The notes below the pieces were generated by a model, which worked only from the letters and a program-made list of their open reading frames with translations, did not search any database and was not told where the DNA came from. A stretch of 64,000 nt of DNA from Streptomyces sp. NRRL F-2580 (lineage in GTDB: Bacteria; Actinomycetota; Actinomycetes; Streptomycetales; Streptomycetaceae): assembly GCF_000720115.1 (NCBI RefSeq), contig NZ_JOIR01000030.1:16140-80139 (forward strand). The letters run 5' to 3'. Shown piece after piece: positions 1-8,382 of this stretch (the stretch's first letter is position 1; every line of letters begins with the position of its first letter). The position numbers were made by a program, and so were the translations under genes.

Positions 1-159
1 GGTGGCCGCGGCCGCGGCGGCGGTGAGCCCGATGGCCAGGGCCACGTCGGCCGGGCTGTCCGCCGAGCCCACGGGTCGGGCCCAGGCCGCGGCGGCCGGG
101 GCGAACGCGATGAGCAGGGCCCAGAGGAGGGCCGTGAGGCGGGCTGCGGATCCTGGCAT
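1..159 (-). CDS. N-terminus of an exported or membrane protein, cut by the window edge
   Basis: Only the first 53 codons are inside the window; the gene continues beyond base 1. The ATG at 157-159 is the earliest possible start because an in-frame TGA lies two codons upstream. The product opens with a few polar residues, then a hydrophobic stretch (about residues 7-26, LTALLWALLIAFAPAAAAWA) followed by ARP and a second Ala-rich hydrophobic run near residues 38-53. This looks like a signal peptide or the first of several membrane segments. The ribosome-binding site is poor. I cannot name the family. Confidence 0.55.
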   Translation of the reverse strand, partial: MPGSAARLTALLWALLIAFAPAAAAWARPVGSADSPADVALAIGLTAAAAAAT

Positions 160-265
160 GCCTCAAGGGCATCCGCTGCGGCCGGCCCCGGCCAGCCGGG
201 CCGTCCGAACGGGCTAGGTGGGTTGTCCGGGCAGGTTGGTGGCGCGGCTGGCGGGTGTTCGTGCT

Positions 266-481
266 CTACGCCGCCGGGTGGCGGGCGGCGTCCTTGCGGG
301 CCAGGTCGCGGGAGCGGCGGGCCGGGCCGGACCAGCCGCAGGTGCAGACCGCGAGGGAGAACGCTCCGCGTTCGGCGGTGGATGTGGTGTGGCCTGTCGG
401 TGGCTGCGGCTCTGACGTAGGCCGCGGGAGCGGCTCGGAGGCAAGCGGAGGAAGCAGGGTCGCGTCTGTGTGCGGTTCCAC
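266..481 (-). CDS. small protein with a C-terminal CTCGW motif
   Basis: A 71-residue protein with a GTG start at 479-481. The first 45 residues are Pro/Thr/Glu-rich and probably disordered. The last 28 are ordered-looking and contain CTCGWSGPARRSRDLARKDA, with a Cys-x-Cys pair followed by an Arg-rich helix and ending ARHPAA. I recall this C-terminal pattern in small Streptomyces proteins of unknown function. A -10-like TACCGT lies six bases before the start on the minus strand, so the mRNA may be leaderless. Function unknown; the CxC pair could bind metal but there is only one pair. The 130 bases between this start and the next gene hold nothing else I can identify. Confidence 0.55.
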   Translation of the reverse strand: MEPHTDATLLPPLASEPLPRPTSEPQPPTGHTTSTAERGAFSLAVCTCGWSGPARRSRDLARKDAARHPAA

Positions 482-611
482 ACCCCCACGGTACCCGGGG
501 GGCCGCCGCCCGGGGAGGGTGCGCCCCGTGACGGGAAACCCGGGACCTCGTTAAGCGGAGCGGGTGGGGGCCTCGGGCAAGCAGCGGTCATGCGTTGGGG
601 GTTGGCAGGCG

Positions 612-1445
612 ATGGTGGTGCACCAGCACAGGCGGCGGCCCGGACGTGCGGGTGAGGCGGTGCGCGCTGCCGGCGTCGCCCTGGCGGTCACGGCGATGAG
701 CGGGTGCGCGGGCGGTGCCGTCGGCGACGACAGGCCTCCGGTGGACGCGGCGGCCGTGGTCCGCGGGGCAGCCGACGCACTGACGAAGACGGGCAGCGCC
801 CGGGCCCGTACGGCGATGGAGATGGCCACGGGCGGGACCCGGGTCACGATCCGCGGCGAGGGCGGCGTCGACTTCAAGAACCGGATGGGGCAGCTCCTGG
901 TGATGCTCCCGACCGATGTGAAGGGCGAGGACGAGCACCGGCCCATCACCGAACTGCTCGTGCCCGGCGCGCTGTACATGAAGAACCGCGGTGCGGGCGT
1001 CCCCGCCGACAAGTGGGTCCGGGTCGACACGACGGCCCTCGCCGACGGGAACCTGATCACGGGCGGGGCCACCGATCCGCTGGTCGCGGCCGAGCTGCTG
1101 CGCGGCGCGCAGGAGGTGACGTACGTCGGGGAGACCGAGGTGGCGGGCACCAAGGTGCGGCACTACCGCGGGACCACCGACATCGGGCGGGCCGCGGGGA
1201 GTGCGTCGGCGGAGGTGCGGGGGGCACTGGAGGCGGCGGCGAAAGGGTTCAGCAAGGACACCGTGCCGTTCGACGTCTACCTGGACGAGCAGGGGCGACT
1301 GCGGAAGGTCCGGCACCGGTTCACGTACGTCAACAATGGCGTGATCGATGTCTCGTCGACCACGCTGCTGTACGGGTTCGGGACGCCGGTGAACGTCGTA
1401 TTGCCGGCAAGTGGGGACATTTACGCCGGGAAGATCGCCGAATAG
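612..1445 (+). CDS. putative lipoprotein, LppX/LprG-like fold suspected
   Basis: A 277-residue protein. The ATG at 612 is preferred; it is followed by an Arg-rich n-region, a short hydrophobic stretch (AAGVALAVTA) and a lipobox-like MSGC, so the Cys near residue 35 is the likely lipidation site. The mature part begins with a helix (ARARTAMEMATG), then alternates strands typical of the LppX/LprAFG and LolA-like half-barrels, with motifs such as ELLVPGALYMKN and DKWVRVD. This points to a cell-surface lipid- or ligand-binding lipoprotein; the fold assignment is by pattern, not by search. It stands alone, with csoR converging downstream. A more distal ATG at 564 would add 16 residues before the signal peptide and is less likely. 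Confidence 0.7.
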   Translation: MVVHQHRRRPGRAGEAVRAAGVALAVTAMSGCAGGAVGDDRPPVDAAAVVRGAADALTKTGSARARTAMEMATGGTRVTIRGEGGVDFKNRMGQLLVMLPTDVKGEDEHRPITELLVPGALYMKNRGAGVPADKWVRVDTTALADGNLITGGATDPLVAAELLRGAQEVTYVGETEVAGTKVRHYRGTTDIGRAAGSASAEVRGALEAAAKGFSKDTVPFDVYLDEQGRLRKVRHRFTYVNNGVIDVSSTTLLYGFGTPVNVVLPASGDIYAGKIAE

Positions 1446-1597
1446 TGGGGCGGGCGGAGGGGCAGCGGCGCGATCGGGCCATGGGTCGGTATCCGGAAAT
1501 GGTCCATCCGTGTCATGCGCCCCGGGGCACGGCGTCCCTACGCTGAGAACCGGGCCCGAGCGTCGATGACCGTAGACGGCAGATTGAGGTGACACGC

Positions 1598-1753
1598 GTG
1601 ACTCCCGCAGGCGGTACGACGGTGCAGGACCACGTGGCCCTCGCCGAGATCGAGCTGTGCGGTGAGCTGATCATCGCGGCGTCGGCGGCGGCGGAGGAGC
1701 GGCTCAGTCAGGACCGGATCGACGAGGTGCTGATGGGCATCTGGTCGGGCTGA
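1598..1753 (+). CDS. small conserved Streptomyces protein (51 aa)
   Basis: GTG start with a strong ribosome-binding site (GAGGTGA, six bases before the start). The 51-residue product reads AEIELCGELIIAASAAAEER in its middle and ends IDEVLMGIWSG: a single acidic, Ala-rich amphipathic helix pair. I recall similar 50-90 residue proteins with the EIEL-GEL-IAASAAAEERL pattern in many Streptomyces, with no known function. There is no signal peptide or membrane segment, so it is probably cytosolic. It lies 16 bases from the convergent csoR stop. Confidence 0.65.
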   Translation: MTPAGGTTVQDHVALAEIELCGELIIAASAAAEERLSQDRIDEVLMGIWSG

Positions 1754-1769
1754 CCGGCCGGGTCCCGGG

Positions 1770-2108
1770 CTAGGTGCGCAGGAGGCGGGCGATGGCCTTC
1801 GTGGCCTCTTCGACCTTCGCGTCGATCTCGGTGCCGCCCTTGACCGCCGCGTCGGCGACGCAATGGCGCAGGTGTTCCTCCAGCAGCTGGAGCGCGAAGG
1901 ACTGGAGGGCCTTCGTGCTCGCCGAGACCTGGGTGAGTATGTCGATGCAGTAGACGTCCTCGTCGACCAGCCGCTGGAGGCCGCGGATCTGCCCCTCGAT
2001 CCGGCGCAGTCGCTTGAGGTGCTCGTCCTTCTGGTGGTGGTAGCCGTGGACCGCCGCGCCCTCCTGGGGCACGTCCGCTCCGGAGCCCTCCGCCTCGATG
2101 ATCGTCAT
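1770..2108 (-). CDS. csoR: copper-sensing repressor CsoR
   Basis: A 112-residue all-helical regulator of the CsoR/RcnR family (DUF156). The Cu(I) ligand triad is intact: Cys54 (VYCIDIL), His79 and Cys83 (EEHLRHCV), with the same 25- and 4-residue spacing as Cys36/His61/Cys65 in M. tuberculosis CsoR. The basic helix LKRLRRIEGQIRGLQRLV is the DNA-binding face. In the family, the apo-tetramer binds a G-tract palindrome and Cu(I) releases it, inducing copper efflux genes. A perfect palindrome lies 32 bases upstream of its ATG (2140-2158), so it is probably autoregulated. No copper ATPase or chaperone gene is adjacent, so the regulon must be elsewhere or in trans. Confidence 0.93.
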   Translation of the reverse strand: MTIIEAEGSGADVPQEGAAVHGYHHQKDEHLKRLRRIEGQIRGLQRLVDEDVYCIDILTQVSASTKALQSFALQLLEEHLRHCVADAAVKGGTEIDAKVEEATKAIARLLRT

Positions 2109-2139
2109 GGGTCCTCCCGTGGTCCGGAACGAAGGGATA

Positions 2140-2158
2140 TATACCCCTCGTGGGTATA
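2140..2158. promoter_or_regulatory. CsoR-type operator
   Basis: TATACCC-CTCGT-GGGTATA is a perfect inverted repeat with 7-bp arms and a 5-bp spacer. It matches the known CsoR operator architecture (TACCC...GGGTA). It sits between csoR and the divergent DUF47 gene, 146 bases from the latter's start, so it could also affect that promoter. Confidence 0.85.
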
Positions 2159-2303
2159 GGGTACTGGGCCGCTGCCGAAGGGGCAGGGGTCCGTGGTCCT
2201 CACTCTGCCTGATGGAGGACACTGGGGAACTGCCGGTTAGCCGTGGCCGGGGGATGCGCCTAGCATCAGCCTGACCGAATCCAATGCACCCCGAGGACCT
2301 CAC

Positions 2304-2924
2304 GTGCGATTTCGTCTGACCCCCAGGGAGACGAGCTTCTACGACATGTTCGCCGCATCCGCGGACAACATCGTCACAGGCTCCAAGCTCCTGATGGAAC
2401 TGCTCGGAGCGGACTCCTCCGCCCGGGCCGAGATCGCGGAGCGGATGCGGGCAGCGGAACACGCGGGGGACGACGCGACCCACGCGATCTTCCACCAGCT
2501 GAACTCCTCCTTCATCACGCCGTTCGACCGTGAGGACATCTACAACCTCGCGTCGTCGCTCGACGACATCATGGACTTCATGGAGGAGGCCGTCGACCTC
2601 GTCGTCCTCTACAACGTGGAGGAGCTCCCCAAGGGAGTCGAGCAGCAGATCGAGGTCCTGGCGCGCGCGGCCGAGCTGACCGCCGAGGCCATGCCGCACC
2701 TGCGGACGATGGACAACCTCACGGAGTACTGGATCGAGGTCAACCGCCTTGAGAACCAGGCCGACCAGATCCACCGCAAGCTGCTCGCGCAGCTCTTCAA
2801 CGGCAAGTACGACGCCATCGAGGTGCTGAAGCTCAAGCAGATCGTCGACGTGCTCGAAGAGGCGGCCGACGCGTTCGAGCACGTTGCGAACACGGTGGAG
2901 ACCATCGCGGTCAAGGAGTCCTGA
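2304..2924 (+). CDS. DUF47/PhoU-like accessory protein of the Pit transporter
   Basis: A 206-residue, highly acidic all-helical protein of the DUF47 family (structurally PhoU-like three-helix bundles). The GTG at 2304 is used because MRFRLTPRETSFYDMFAASADN is the typical family N-terminus. Repeated E/DxxxD patterns (FDREDIYNLASSLDDIMDFMEEA) form the metal-cluster helices of the family. It is followed five bases later by the Pit permease gene, the usual pairing in bacteria, where the DUF47 protein is thought to modulate Pit activity. It is separate from the true phoU at 49.5-50.2 kb. Confidence 0.9.
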   Translation: MRFRLTPRETSFYDMFAASADNIVTGSKLLMELLGADSSARAEIAERMRAAEHAGDDATHAIFHQLNSSFITPFDREDIYNLASSLDDIMDFMEEAVDLVVLYNVEELPKGVEQQIEVLARAAELTAEAMPHLRTMDNLTEYWIEVNRLENQADQIHRKLLAQLFNGKYDAIEVLKLKQIVDVLEEAADAFEHVANTVETIAVKES

Positions 2925-2929
2925 ACCTC

Positions 2930-3928
2930 GTGGACACCTTCGCTCTGGTCGTGACCATCGGTGTCGCGCTCGGCTTTACGTATACGAACGGTTTTCACGA
3001 CTCGGCGAACGCGATCGCCACCTCCGTCTCGACGCGGGCGCTGACCCCGCGCGCGGCGCTGGCGATGGCCGCCGTGATGAACCTCGCCGGCGCCTTCCTC
3101 GGCAGCGGGGTCGCCAAGACGGTCAGCGAGGGCCTGATCGAGACGCCCCACGGCAACCGGGGCATGTGGATCCTCTTCTCGGCGCTCGTCGGCGCGATCG
3201 TCTGGAACCTGATCACCTGGTACTTCGGCCTGCCCTCGTCCTCCTCGCACGCGCTGTTCGGCGGCATGGTGGGCGCGGCGCTGGCGGGCGGCACCGGTGT
3301 CATCTGGAGCGGGGTGATCGACAAGGTCGTCATCCCGATGTTCGCCTCGCCGGTCGTCGGTCTGGTCGCCGGCTATCTGGTGATGGTGGTCATCCTGTGG
3401 ATGTTCCGCCGTTCCAACCCGCACAAGGCCAAGCACGGGTTCCGTATCGCGCAGACCGTCTCGGCGGCCGCCATGGCGCTCGGCCACGGCCTCCAGGACG
3501 CGCAGAAGACGATGGGCATCGTCGTGATGGCGCTGGTCATCGCCGATGTGCAGAGCGCCGACGACGCGATCCCGATCTGGGTCAAGATCGTGTGTGCCGT
3601 GATGCTGTCGCTGGGTACGTACGCGGGTGGCTGGCGCATCATGCGCACCCTCGGCCGCAAGATCATCGAGCTGGACCCGCCGCAGGGCTTCGCGGCCGAG
3701 ACCACGGGCGCCTCGATCATGTTCGGCTCGGCGTACCTCTTCCACGCGCCGATCTCCACCACGCACGTCATCACCTCGGCGATCATGGGCGTGGGCGCGA
3801 CCAAGCGCGTGAACGCGGTCCGCTGGGGCGTCGCCAAGAACATCGTCCTCGGCTGGTTCATCACCATGCCGGCCGCGGCCCTGGTCGCCGCGGTCTGCTT
3901 CTGGATCGTGAACCTCGCCTTCGTGTAG
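2930..3928 (+). CDS. pit: low-affinity inorganic phosphate transporter, Pit family
   Basis: A 332-residue polytopic membrane protein. The Pit signature is seen twice in inverted orientation: GFTYTNGFHDSANAIATSVSTRAL near the N-terminus and AMALGHGLQDAQKTMG in the second half, which carry the Asn/Asp and His/Asp substrate- and metal-phosphate-binding residues. SSSHALFGG and STTHVITSAIMGVG are the two matching re-entrant segments. The family moves metal-phosphate or phosphate with protons. The GTG start lies five bases after the DUF47 stop, so the two form an operon ended by the hairpin at 3975. The gene converges on pstB, which puts low- and high-affinity phosphate uptake back to back. Confidence 0.95.
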   Translation: MDTFALVVTIGVALGFTYTNGFHDSANAIATSVSTRALTPRAALAMAAVMNLAGAFLGSGVAKTVSEGLIETPHGNRGMWILFSALVGAIVWNLITWYFGLPSSSSHALFGGMVGAALAGGTGVIWSGVIDKVVIPMFASPVVGLVAGYLVMVVILWMFRRSNPHKAKHGFRIAQTVSAAAMALGHGLQDAQKTMGIVVMALVIADVQSADDAIPIWVKIVCAVMLSLGTYAGGWRIMRTLGRKIIELDPPQGFAAETTGASIMFGSAYLFHAPISTTHVITSAIMGVGATKRVNAVRWGVAKNIVLGWFITMPAAALVAAVCFWIVNLAFV

Positions 3929-3974
3929 CGGGCGAGAAGCAGGACGCAGGAACCAGGACGCGGGAACGAAAGCG

Positions 3975-4015
3975 GGCCGGCTCCCCCCACCCAGGGGGAG
4001 CCGGCCTTTTTCTTT
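3975..4015 (+). terminator. intrinsic terminator after pit
   Basis: A 13-bp perfect stem (3975-3987 with 3994-4006) with a six-base loop, followed by CTTTTTCTTTCTTTC. It ends the DUF47-pit operon; pstB converges 57 bases further on. Confidence 0.88.
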
Positions 4016-4071
4016 CTTTCGTCTTGCGGTGGCACCGCCATGCAGCACCGCAGGACGTTCAGCACATCTCT

Positions 4072-4848
4072 TCAGCCGAAGCGGCCCGAGATGTAGTCCT
4101 CGGTCGCCTGCACGGACGGGTTCGAGAAGATCCGGTCCGTGTCGTCGATCTCCACGAGCTTGCCGGGCTGGCCGACCGCCGAGAGGTTGAAGAAGGCGGT
4201 GCGGTCGGAGACGCGGGCCGCCTGCTGCATGTTGTGCGTCACGATGACGATCGTGAAGCGCTCCTTGAGCTCGCCGATCAGGTCCTCGATGGCGAGGGTG
4301 GAGATCGGGTCGAGGGCCGAGCAGGGCTCGTCCATCAGGAGGACCTGGGGCTCGACCGCGATGGCGCGGGCGATGCACAGACGCTGCTGCTGGCCGCCGG
4401 AGAGGCCCGAGCCGGGCTTGTTCAGGCGGTCCTTGACCTCGTTCCAGAGGTTGGCGCCCTTGAGGGAGCGCTCCACGATGTCCGTGAGCTCGGACTTCTT
4501 GAAGTTGCCGTTCAGCCGCAGGCCCGCCGCCACGTTGTCGAAGATCGACATGGTGGGGAAGGGGTTCGGGCGCTGGAAGACCATGCCGACGGTGCGGCGG
4601 ACCGCGACCGGGTCCACGCCGGCGCCGTACAGGTTCTCGTCGTCCAGGAGCACCTTGCCCTCGACGCGGCCGCCGGGGGTGACCTCGTGCATGCGGTTGA
4701 GGGTGCGCAGGAAGGTGGACTTGCCGCAGCCGGAGGGGCCGATGAAGGCGGTCACGGAGCGGGGCTCCACGGTCATCGAGATGTCATCGATGGCCTTGTG
4801 GGTGCCGTAGAAGGCGGACAGTCCGCTGACGTCGATTCGCTTCGCCAT
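4072..4848 (-). CDS. pstB: phosphate ABC transporter ATPase PstB
   Basis: A 258-residue ABC ATPase. Visible motifs: Walker [10 protein letters not shown] (residues 37-45), Q-loop Gln92 (VFQRPNPFP, typical of PstB), signature LSGGQQQR (149-156), Walker B VLLMDEP (169-175) with CSALDP, and the switch His205 (VIVTHN). It energises high-affinity phosphate import through PstA/PstC with PstS as receptor. It is the last gene of pstSCAB, 30 bases after pstA. Confidence 0.97.
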   Translation of the reverse strand: MAKRIDVSGLSAFYGTHKAIDDISMTVEPRSVTAFIGPSGCGKSTFLRTLNRMHEVTPGGRVEGKVLLDDENLYGAGVDPVAVRRTVGMVFQRPNPFPTMSIFDNVAAGLRLNGNFKKSELTDIVERSLKGANLWNEVKDRLNKPGSGLSGGQQQRLCIARAIAVEPQVLLMDEPCSALDPISTLAIEDLIGELKERFTIVIVTHNMQQAARVSDRTAFFNLSAVGQPGKLVEIDDTDRIFSNPSVQATEDYISGRFG

Positions 4849-4878
4849 GAGGGGTCACTTCGCTTTCATACAGTCGCG

Positions 4879-5961
4879 TCAGCGACCGGTCTTCGGGGCC
4901 TTCCAGCGGGCGATGCCGCGGGCCACCAGATTGAGGATCATGACGAAGGCGATCAGTACGAGGGCTGCGGCCCACGCCCGGTCGTAGGAGGCTTCACTGC
5001 CGACCTTGTACTGCTCCCAGATGTAGAGGGGGAGCGAGGACTGGGCGCCTTCGAAGGGGTTGGCGTTGATCAGCTGGGTGCCGAAGACCAGCAGCATGAT
5101 CGGCGCCGTCTCACCGGCGATGCGGGCCACGGCCAGCATGACACCGGTGGCGATACCGCCGATCGCGGTCGGGAGCACGACCTTGAGGATCACGCGCCAC
5201 TTCGGCACGCCGAGGGCGAGGGCGGCCTCGCGCAGCTCGTTCGGGACGAGCTTGAGCATCTCCTCGGTGGAGCGGACCACGACGGGCATCATCAGGATCG
5301 ACAGGGCCATGGCGCCGGCGAAGCCGGAGGGGCCGAAGCCGAGCATCAGGTTCCAGGTCGTCAGGATGAACAGACCCGCGACGATGGAGGGGATGCCGGT
5401 CATGACGTCGACGAAGAAGGTGACGGCCTTGGCGAGGGAGCCCCGGCCGTACTCGACCAGGTAGACGGCGGTCAGCAGGCCGATCGGAGCGGCGATCAGG
5501 GTGGCCAGGGCGACCTGCTCGATGGTGCCGAGCAGCGCGTGGTACACGCCGCCGCCCTCGTCGAAGCTGGTCACGCCGTTCATGGAGTGCGTCAGGAAGT
5601 TCCCGGTCAGGAGCTCCAGGCCGCGGCTGATCGTCGTCCACATCAGCGAGAGCAGCGGGACGACCGCGAGGACGAAGCAGACCCACACCATGGAGGTCGC
5701 GACGCGGTCCTTGGCCTGACGCCGGTTCTCGACGACCGCGCTAGCGGTGTACGTGATGACGACGAACAGGACGGCCGCGAGCAGTCCCCACTGCACCTTG
5801 CTGTGCAGGTCCAGGGCGAGGCCGATGCCGCAGCCGAGGGCGATCGAGAGGACCGTGATGCCGGCCGGGGCCCAGCGGGGCAGGCCGCCTCGGGTGAGGC
5901 CGGCGGGGGCGGCGGACTTGGGGGCCCGGGCGGGCCGCTGGTCCTGGAGTGCGTGGCTCAT
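4879..5961 (-). CDS. pstA: phosphate ABC transporter permease PstA
   Basis: A 360-residue inner-membrane permease. An N-terminal cytoplasmic segment rich in Arg/Ala/Pro (about 30 residues) precedes two hydrophobic helices (near residues 33-50 and 58-75); the ABC permease core follows with the coupling-helix EAA region (ELREAALALGVPKWRVILKVVLPTAIGGI). Family members are usually nearer 300 residues, so the N-terminal part is longer than usual. Its ATG overlaps the pstC stop by one base (TGATG), implying coupled translation. Confidence 0.95.
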   Translation of the reverse strand: MSHALQDQRPARAPKSAAPAGLTRGGLPRWAPAGITVLSIALGCGIGLALDLHSKVQWGLLAAVLFVVITYTASAVVENRRQAKDRVATSMVWVCFVLAVVPLLSLMWTTISRGLELLTGNFLTHSMNGVTSFDEGGGVYHALLGTIEQVALATLIAAPIGLLTAVYLVEYGRGSLAKAVTFFVDVMTGIPSIVAGLFILTTWNLMLGFGPSGFAGAMALSILMMPVVVRSTEEMLKLVPNELREAALALGVPKWRVILKVVLPTAIGGIATGVMLAVARIAGETAPIMLLVFGTQLINANPFEGAQSSLPLYIWEQYKVGSEASYDRAWAAALVLIAFVMILNLVARGIARWKAPKTGR

Positions 5962-6950
5962 CAGGCGTTCGCCCCCGAGAAGTCCTTGCGGCGAGCGATG
6001 ATCAGGCGAGCTGCACCGTTGACCAGCAGGGTGAGCAGGAAGAGGACCAGACCGGAGGCGATCAGCGCGTCCCGGCCGAACTCGTTGGCCTCGTCGAACT
6101 TCGCGGCGATGTTCTGCGCGAAGGTGCCGCCGCCCGGGTTCAGGACGTGGAACGAGATCAGGAAGCTCGGGGAGAGGACGGTCGCGACGGCCATGGTCTC
6201 GCCGAGTGCGCGGCCGAGGCCGAGCATCGAGGCGGAGATGACACCGGAGCGGCCGAACGGCAGCACCGACATCCGGATGACCTCCCAGCGGGTCGCGCCG
6301 AGGGCCAGGGCGGCCTCCTCGTTCATGCGCGGGACCTGGAGGAAGACCTCGCGGCTGACGCTGGTCACGATCGGCAGGATCATGATCGCGAGCAGGATGC
6401 CGACGGTGAAGAGCGAGCGGGCGACACCGATCTGGGTCTTCTCGAAGACGTACGTCCAGCCCAGGTACTCGTCGAGCCAGAGGTTCAGGCCGTTCAGCTG
6501 CGGTACGAGGAAGAGGGCGCCCCAGATGCCGTAGATGATCGACGGTACGGCGGCGAGCAGGTCGACCACGTACGCGAGGGGCGCGGCCAGCTTGCGCGGC
6601 GCGTAGTGCGAGATGAACAGGGCGATGCCGACGGCGATCGGAACCGCGATGGCCATCGCGATGATCGAGCTGACGACGGTGCCGAAGAGCAGGACGGCGA
6701 TGCCGAAGACGGGCGGGTTGGCCGACGCGTTCCAGTCGAAGGTGGTGAGGAAGTTGCCCTCGTTCTTCGACAGTGCGATCGAGGCACGGTAGGTGAGGAA
6801 GGCGGCGATCGACGCCATGATCACCAGGAGCAGGATGCCGGATCCCTTGGAGAGCCCGGCGAAGATCTTGTCACCGGCGCGGCCGGTGGACCTTCCGCTC
6901 CTGGCGACAGGCGGAGCCGTGTCTGTCTGGGTGGGTGTGGTGGAAGCCAT
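5961..6950 (-). CDS. pstC: phosphate ABC transporter permease PstC
   Basis: A 329-residue permease. The ATG at 6948-6950 (MASTTPTQTD) is chosen because it opens the usual short cytoplasmic tail before the first helix (GSGILLLVIMASIAAFLTY). Upstream in-frame codons to 7097 translate to low-complexity Gly/Pro sequence over the intergenic hairpins and are not likely coding. The EAA loop reads MNEEAALALGATRWEVIRMSVLPFGRSG. It pairs with PstA in the Pst importer. It lies 158 bases after pstS, with hairpins in the gap. Confidence 0.94.
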   Translation of the reverse strand: MASTTPTQTDTAPPVARSGRSTGRAGDKIFAGLSKGSGILLLVIMASIAAFLTYRASIALSKNEGNFLTTFDWNASANPPVFGIAVLLFGTVVSSIIAMAIAVPIAVGIALFISHYAPRKLAAPLAYVVDLLAAVPSIIYGIWGALFLVPQLNGLNLWLDEYLGWTYVFEKTQIGVARSLFTVGILLAIMILPIVTSVSREVFLQVPRMNEEAALALGATRWEVIRMSVLPFGRSGVISASMLGLGRALGETMAVATVLSPSFLISFHVLNPGGGTFAQNIAAKFDEANEFGRDALIASGLVLFLLTLLVNGAARLIIARRKDFSGANA

Positions 6951-7061
6951 GGTCTTTCCGGTCTGTGTGGGGGGCAGGCCCCCTGGCGGCGGTGCACCGG
7001 ATTCGCCCCCAGACTCCGTCCGGGGGGACCCCCACCGGGTGGAGTGGGGGAGAGTCCCCGA

Positions 7062-7095
7062 GGTGTCGGCTGCCCGGACGGGGGCGGCCGACACC
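7062..7095 (-). terminator. hairpin between pstS and pstC, probable partial terminator
   Basis: GGTGTCGGC (7062-7070) pairs with GCCGACACC (7087-7095), 13 bases past the pstS stop. There is no T-tract. Further G-run/C-run pairs (for example 6971-6984 and 7022-7034) follow before pstC. Such a structure in an operon would stop part of the transcripts and stabilise the pstS 3' end, giving excess PstS over the membrane components. Confidence 0.55.
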
Positions 7096-7108
7096 ACGGG
7101 GGTCAGAT

Positions 7109-8242
7109 TCAGCCCAGCGAGTTGATGGCTTCGCGGACCTTCGTGTTGATCTCGGCCGGGATCGGCGCGTAGCCGTTCTCGAGGAGGAGCTTCTGGCCCG
7201 CGTCCGAGGCGGTGTAGTTCAGGAAGGACTTGACGGTCGGGAGCGTCTCGGCCTTGTTGCCCTTGTCGCAGACGACCTCGTACGTGACCAGGACCAGCGG
7301 GTAGGCACCCTCGGACTTGGTGGTGTAGTCGAGCTTCAGCGCCAGGTCGGAGCCGGTGCCGGCGATCTTGGCGGCGGCGATGGCCTTGGAGGCGTTCTCA
7401 CCGGAGGCCTTGACCGGGGCGGCGGCGCCCGTGTTCAGGTCGACGGTCCTGATGCCCTGCGAGCCGGCGAACGAGAGCTCGAAGTAGCCGATCGCTCCGT
7501 CGACCTGCTTGACCTGGGCGGCGACACCGGCGGAGCCGGAGGCGGCCTGGCCACCCGGGGCGGCCCACTTCTTCGCGGCCTCGTGCGGCCAGGCGTCGGG
7601 GGCGGCGGCCTTCAGGTACTTGGTGACGTTCTCGGTGGTGCCCGAGTCGTCCGAGCGGTGGAAGGCCTGGATGGCGGTGGAGGGAAGCGTGACGCCCGGG
7701 TTCAGCTTCTTGATCGCCTCGTCGTCCCACTTCTTGATCTTGTCGTTGAAGATGTTGGCGACCGTGGCGGCGTCGAGGTTCAGCTTGTCCACGCCGGCGA
7801 CGTTGAAGCCGAGGGCGACGGGGCCACCGACCATCGGCAGGTTGATGCCCTGGCCGCCGGTGCAGATCTTCTTCGACTCCTCGACCTGCTCCGGCTTCAG
7901 CGCCGAGTCGGAGCCGGCGAAACCGACGGTGCCCTGGTTGAAGGCGACGATGCCCTCACCGGAGGAGGAGGACTTGTAGTTCACCTCGACGCCGGAGCAG
8001 GCGGCCATGTAGTTCTTGATCCACAGCTCGACCGCGTTCTTCTGCGCGGAAGAGCCCGAGGCCAGGAGCTTGCCCTTGGCGTCGTCGCACTTGATCTCGC
8101 CGGCGGCCGCGGAGGGCTTGGCCGTGCCGTCGGCGGTCTTCGTGTTGTCGTCCGAGCCGCACGCCGTGAGGACCAGGGCGCCGGACACGACAAGCGCCCC
8201 GAGGGCGGAGGCACGAAGCATGTTCTTGCGCTGAAGCTTCAC
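7109..8242 (-). CDS. pstS: phosphate-binding lipoprotein PstS
   Basis: A 377-residue periplasmic-type binding protein with a GTG start after AAGGAA. The signal peptide (LRASALGALVVSGALVLTAC) has lipobox LTAC, so it is membrane-anchored by a lipidated Cys. Phosphate-contacting segments characteristic of PstS are seen: ASGSSAQ, YKSSSSGEGIVAF, FAGSDSALKPEQ and FHRSDDSGTTENVTKYL. It captures phosphate for PstCAB. It is the first gene of the pst operon and has a PHO box about 140 bases upstream, so PhoP should induce it strongly on phosphate limitation. Confidence 0.97.
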   Translation of the reverse strand: MKLQRKNMLRASALGALVVSGALVLTACGSDDNTKTADGTAKPSAAAGEIKCDDAKGKLLASGSSAQKNAVELWIKNYMAACSGVEVNYKSSSSGEGIVAFNQGTVGFAGSDSALKPEQVEESKKICTGGQGINLPMVGGPVALGFNVAGVDKLNLDAATVANIFNDKIKKWDDEAIKKLNPGVTLPSTAIQAFHRSDDSGTTENVTKYLKAAAPDAWPHEAAKKWAAPGGQAASGSAGVAAQVKQVDGAIGYFELSFAGSQGIRTVDLNTGAAAPVKASGENASKAIAAAKIAGTGSDLALKLDYTTKSEGAYPLVLVTYEVVCDKGNKAETLPTVKSFLNYTASDAGQKLLLENGYAPIPAEINTKVREAINSLG

Positions 8243-8382
8243 TTTCGGGTGTTCCTTCCAGAAGCCGCCGGCCGCTTTCTGTGTCGGGGCGGCGTGCGAA
8301 GAGGACTACGTCGGTTCGCCCGGCTGAGCTGCTCGACTCCCGGGCGGCTCGCTCCGTGCATCACCGAAATTAGGCAGAACAG

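Noticed and set aside
2884..6534. Very long open frame on the plus strand over pit, pstB and pstA
   Set aside because: It is the shadow of real genes in another frame in GC-rich DNA; its translation is low-complexity Arg/Gly/Asp, while the minus-strand genes have full family motifs.
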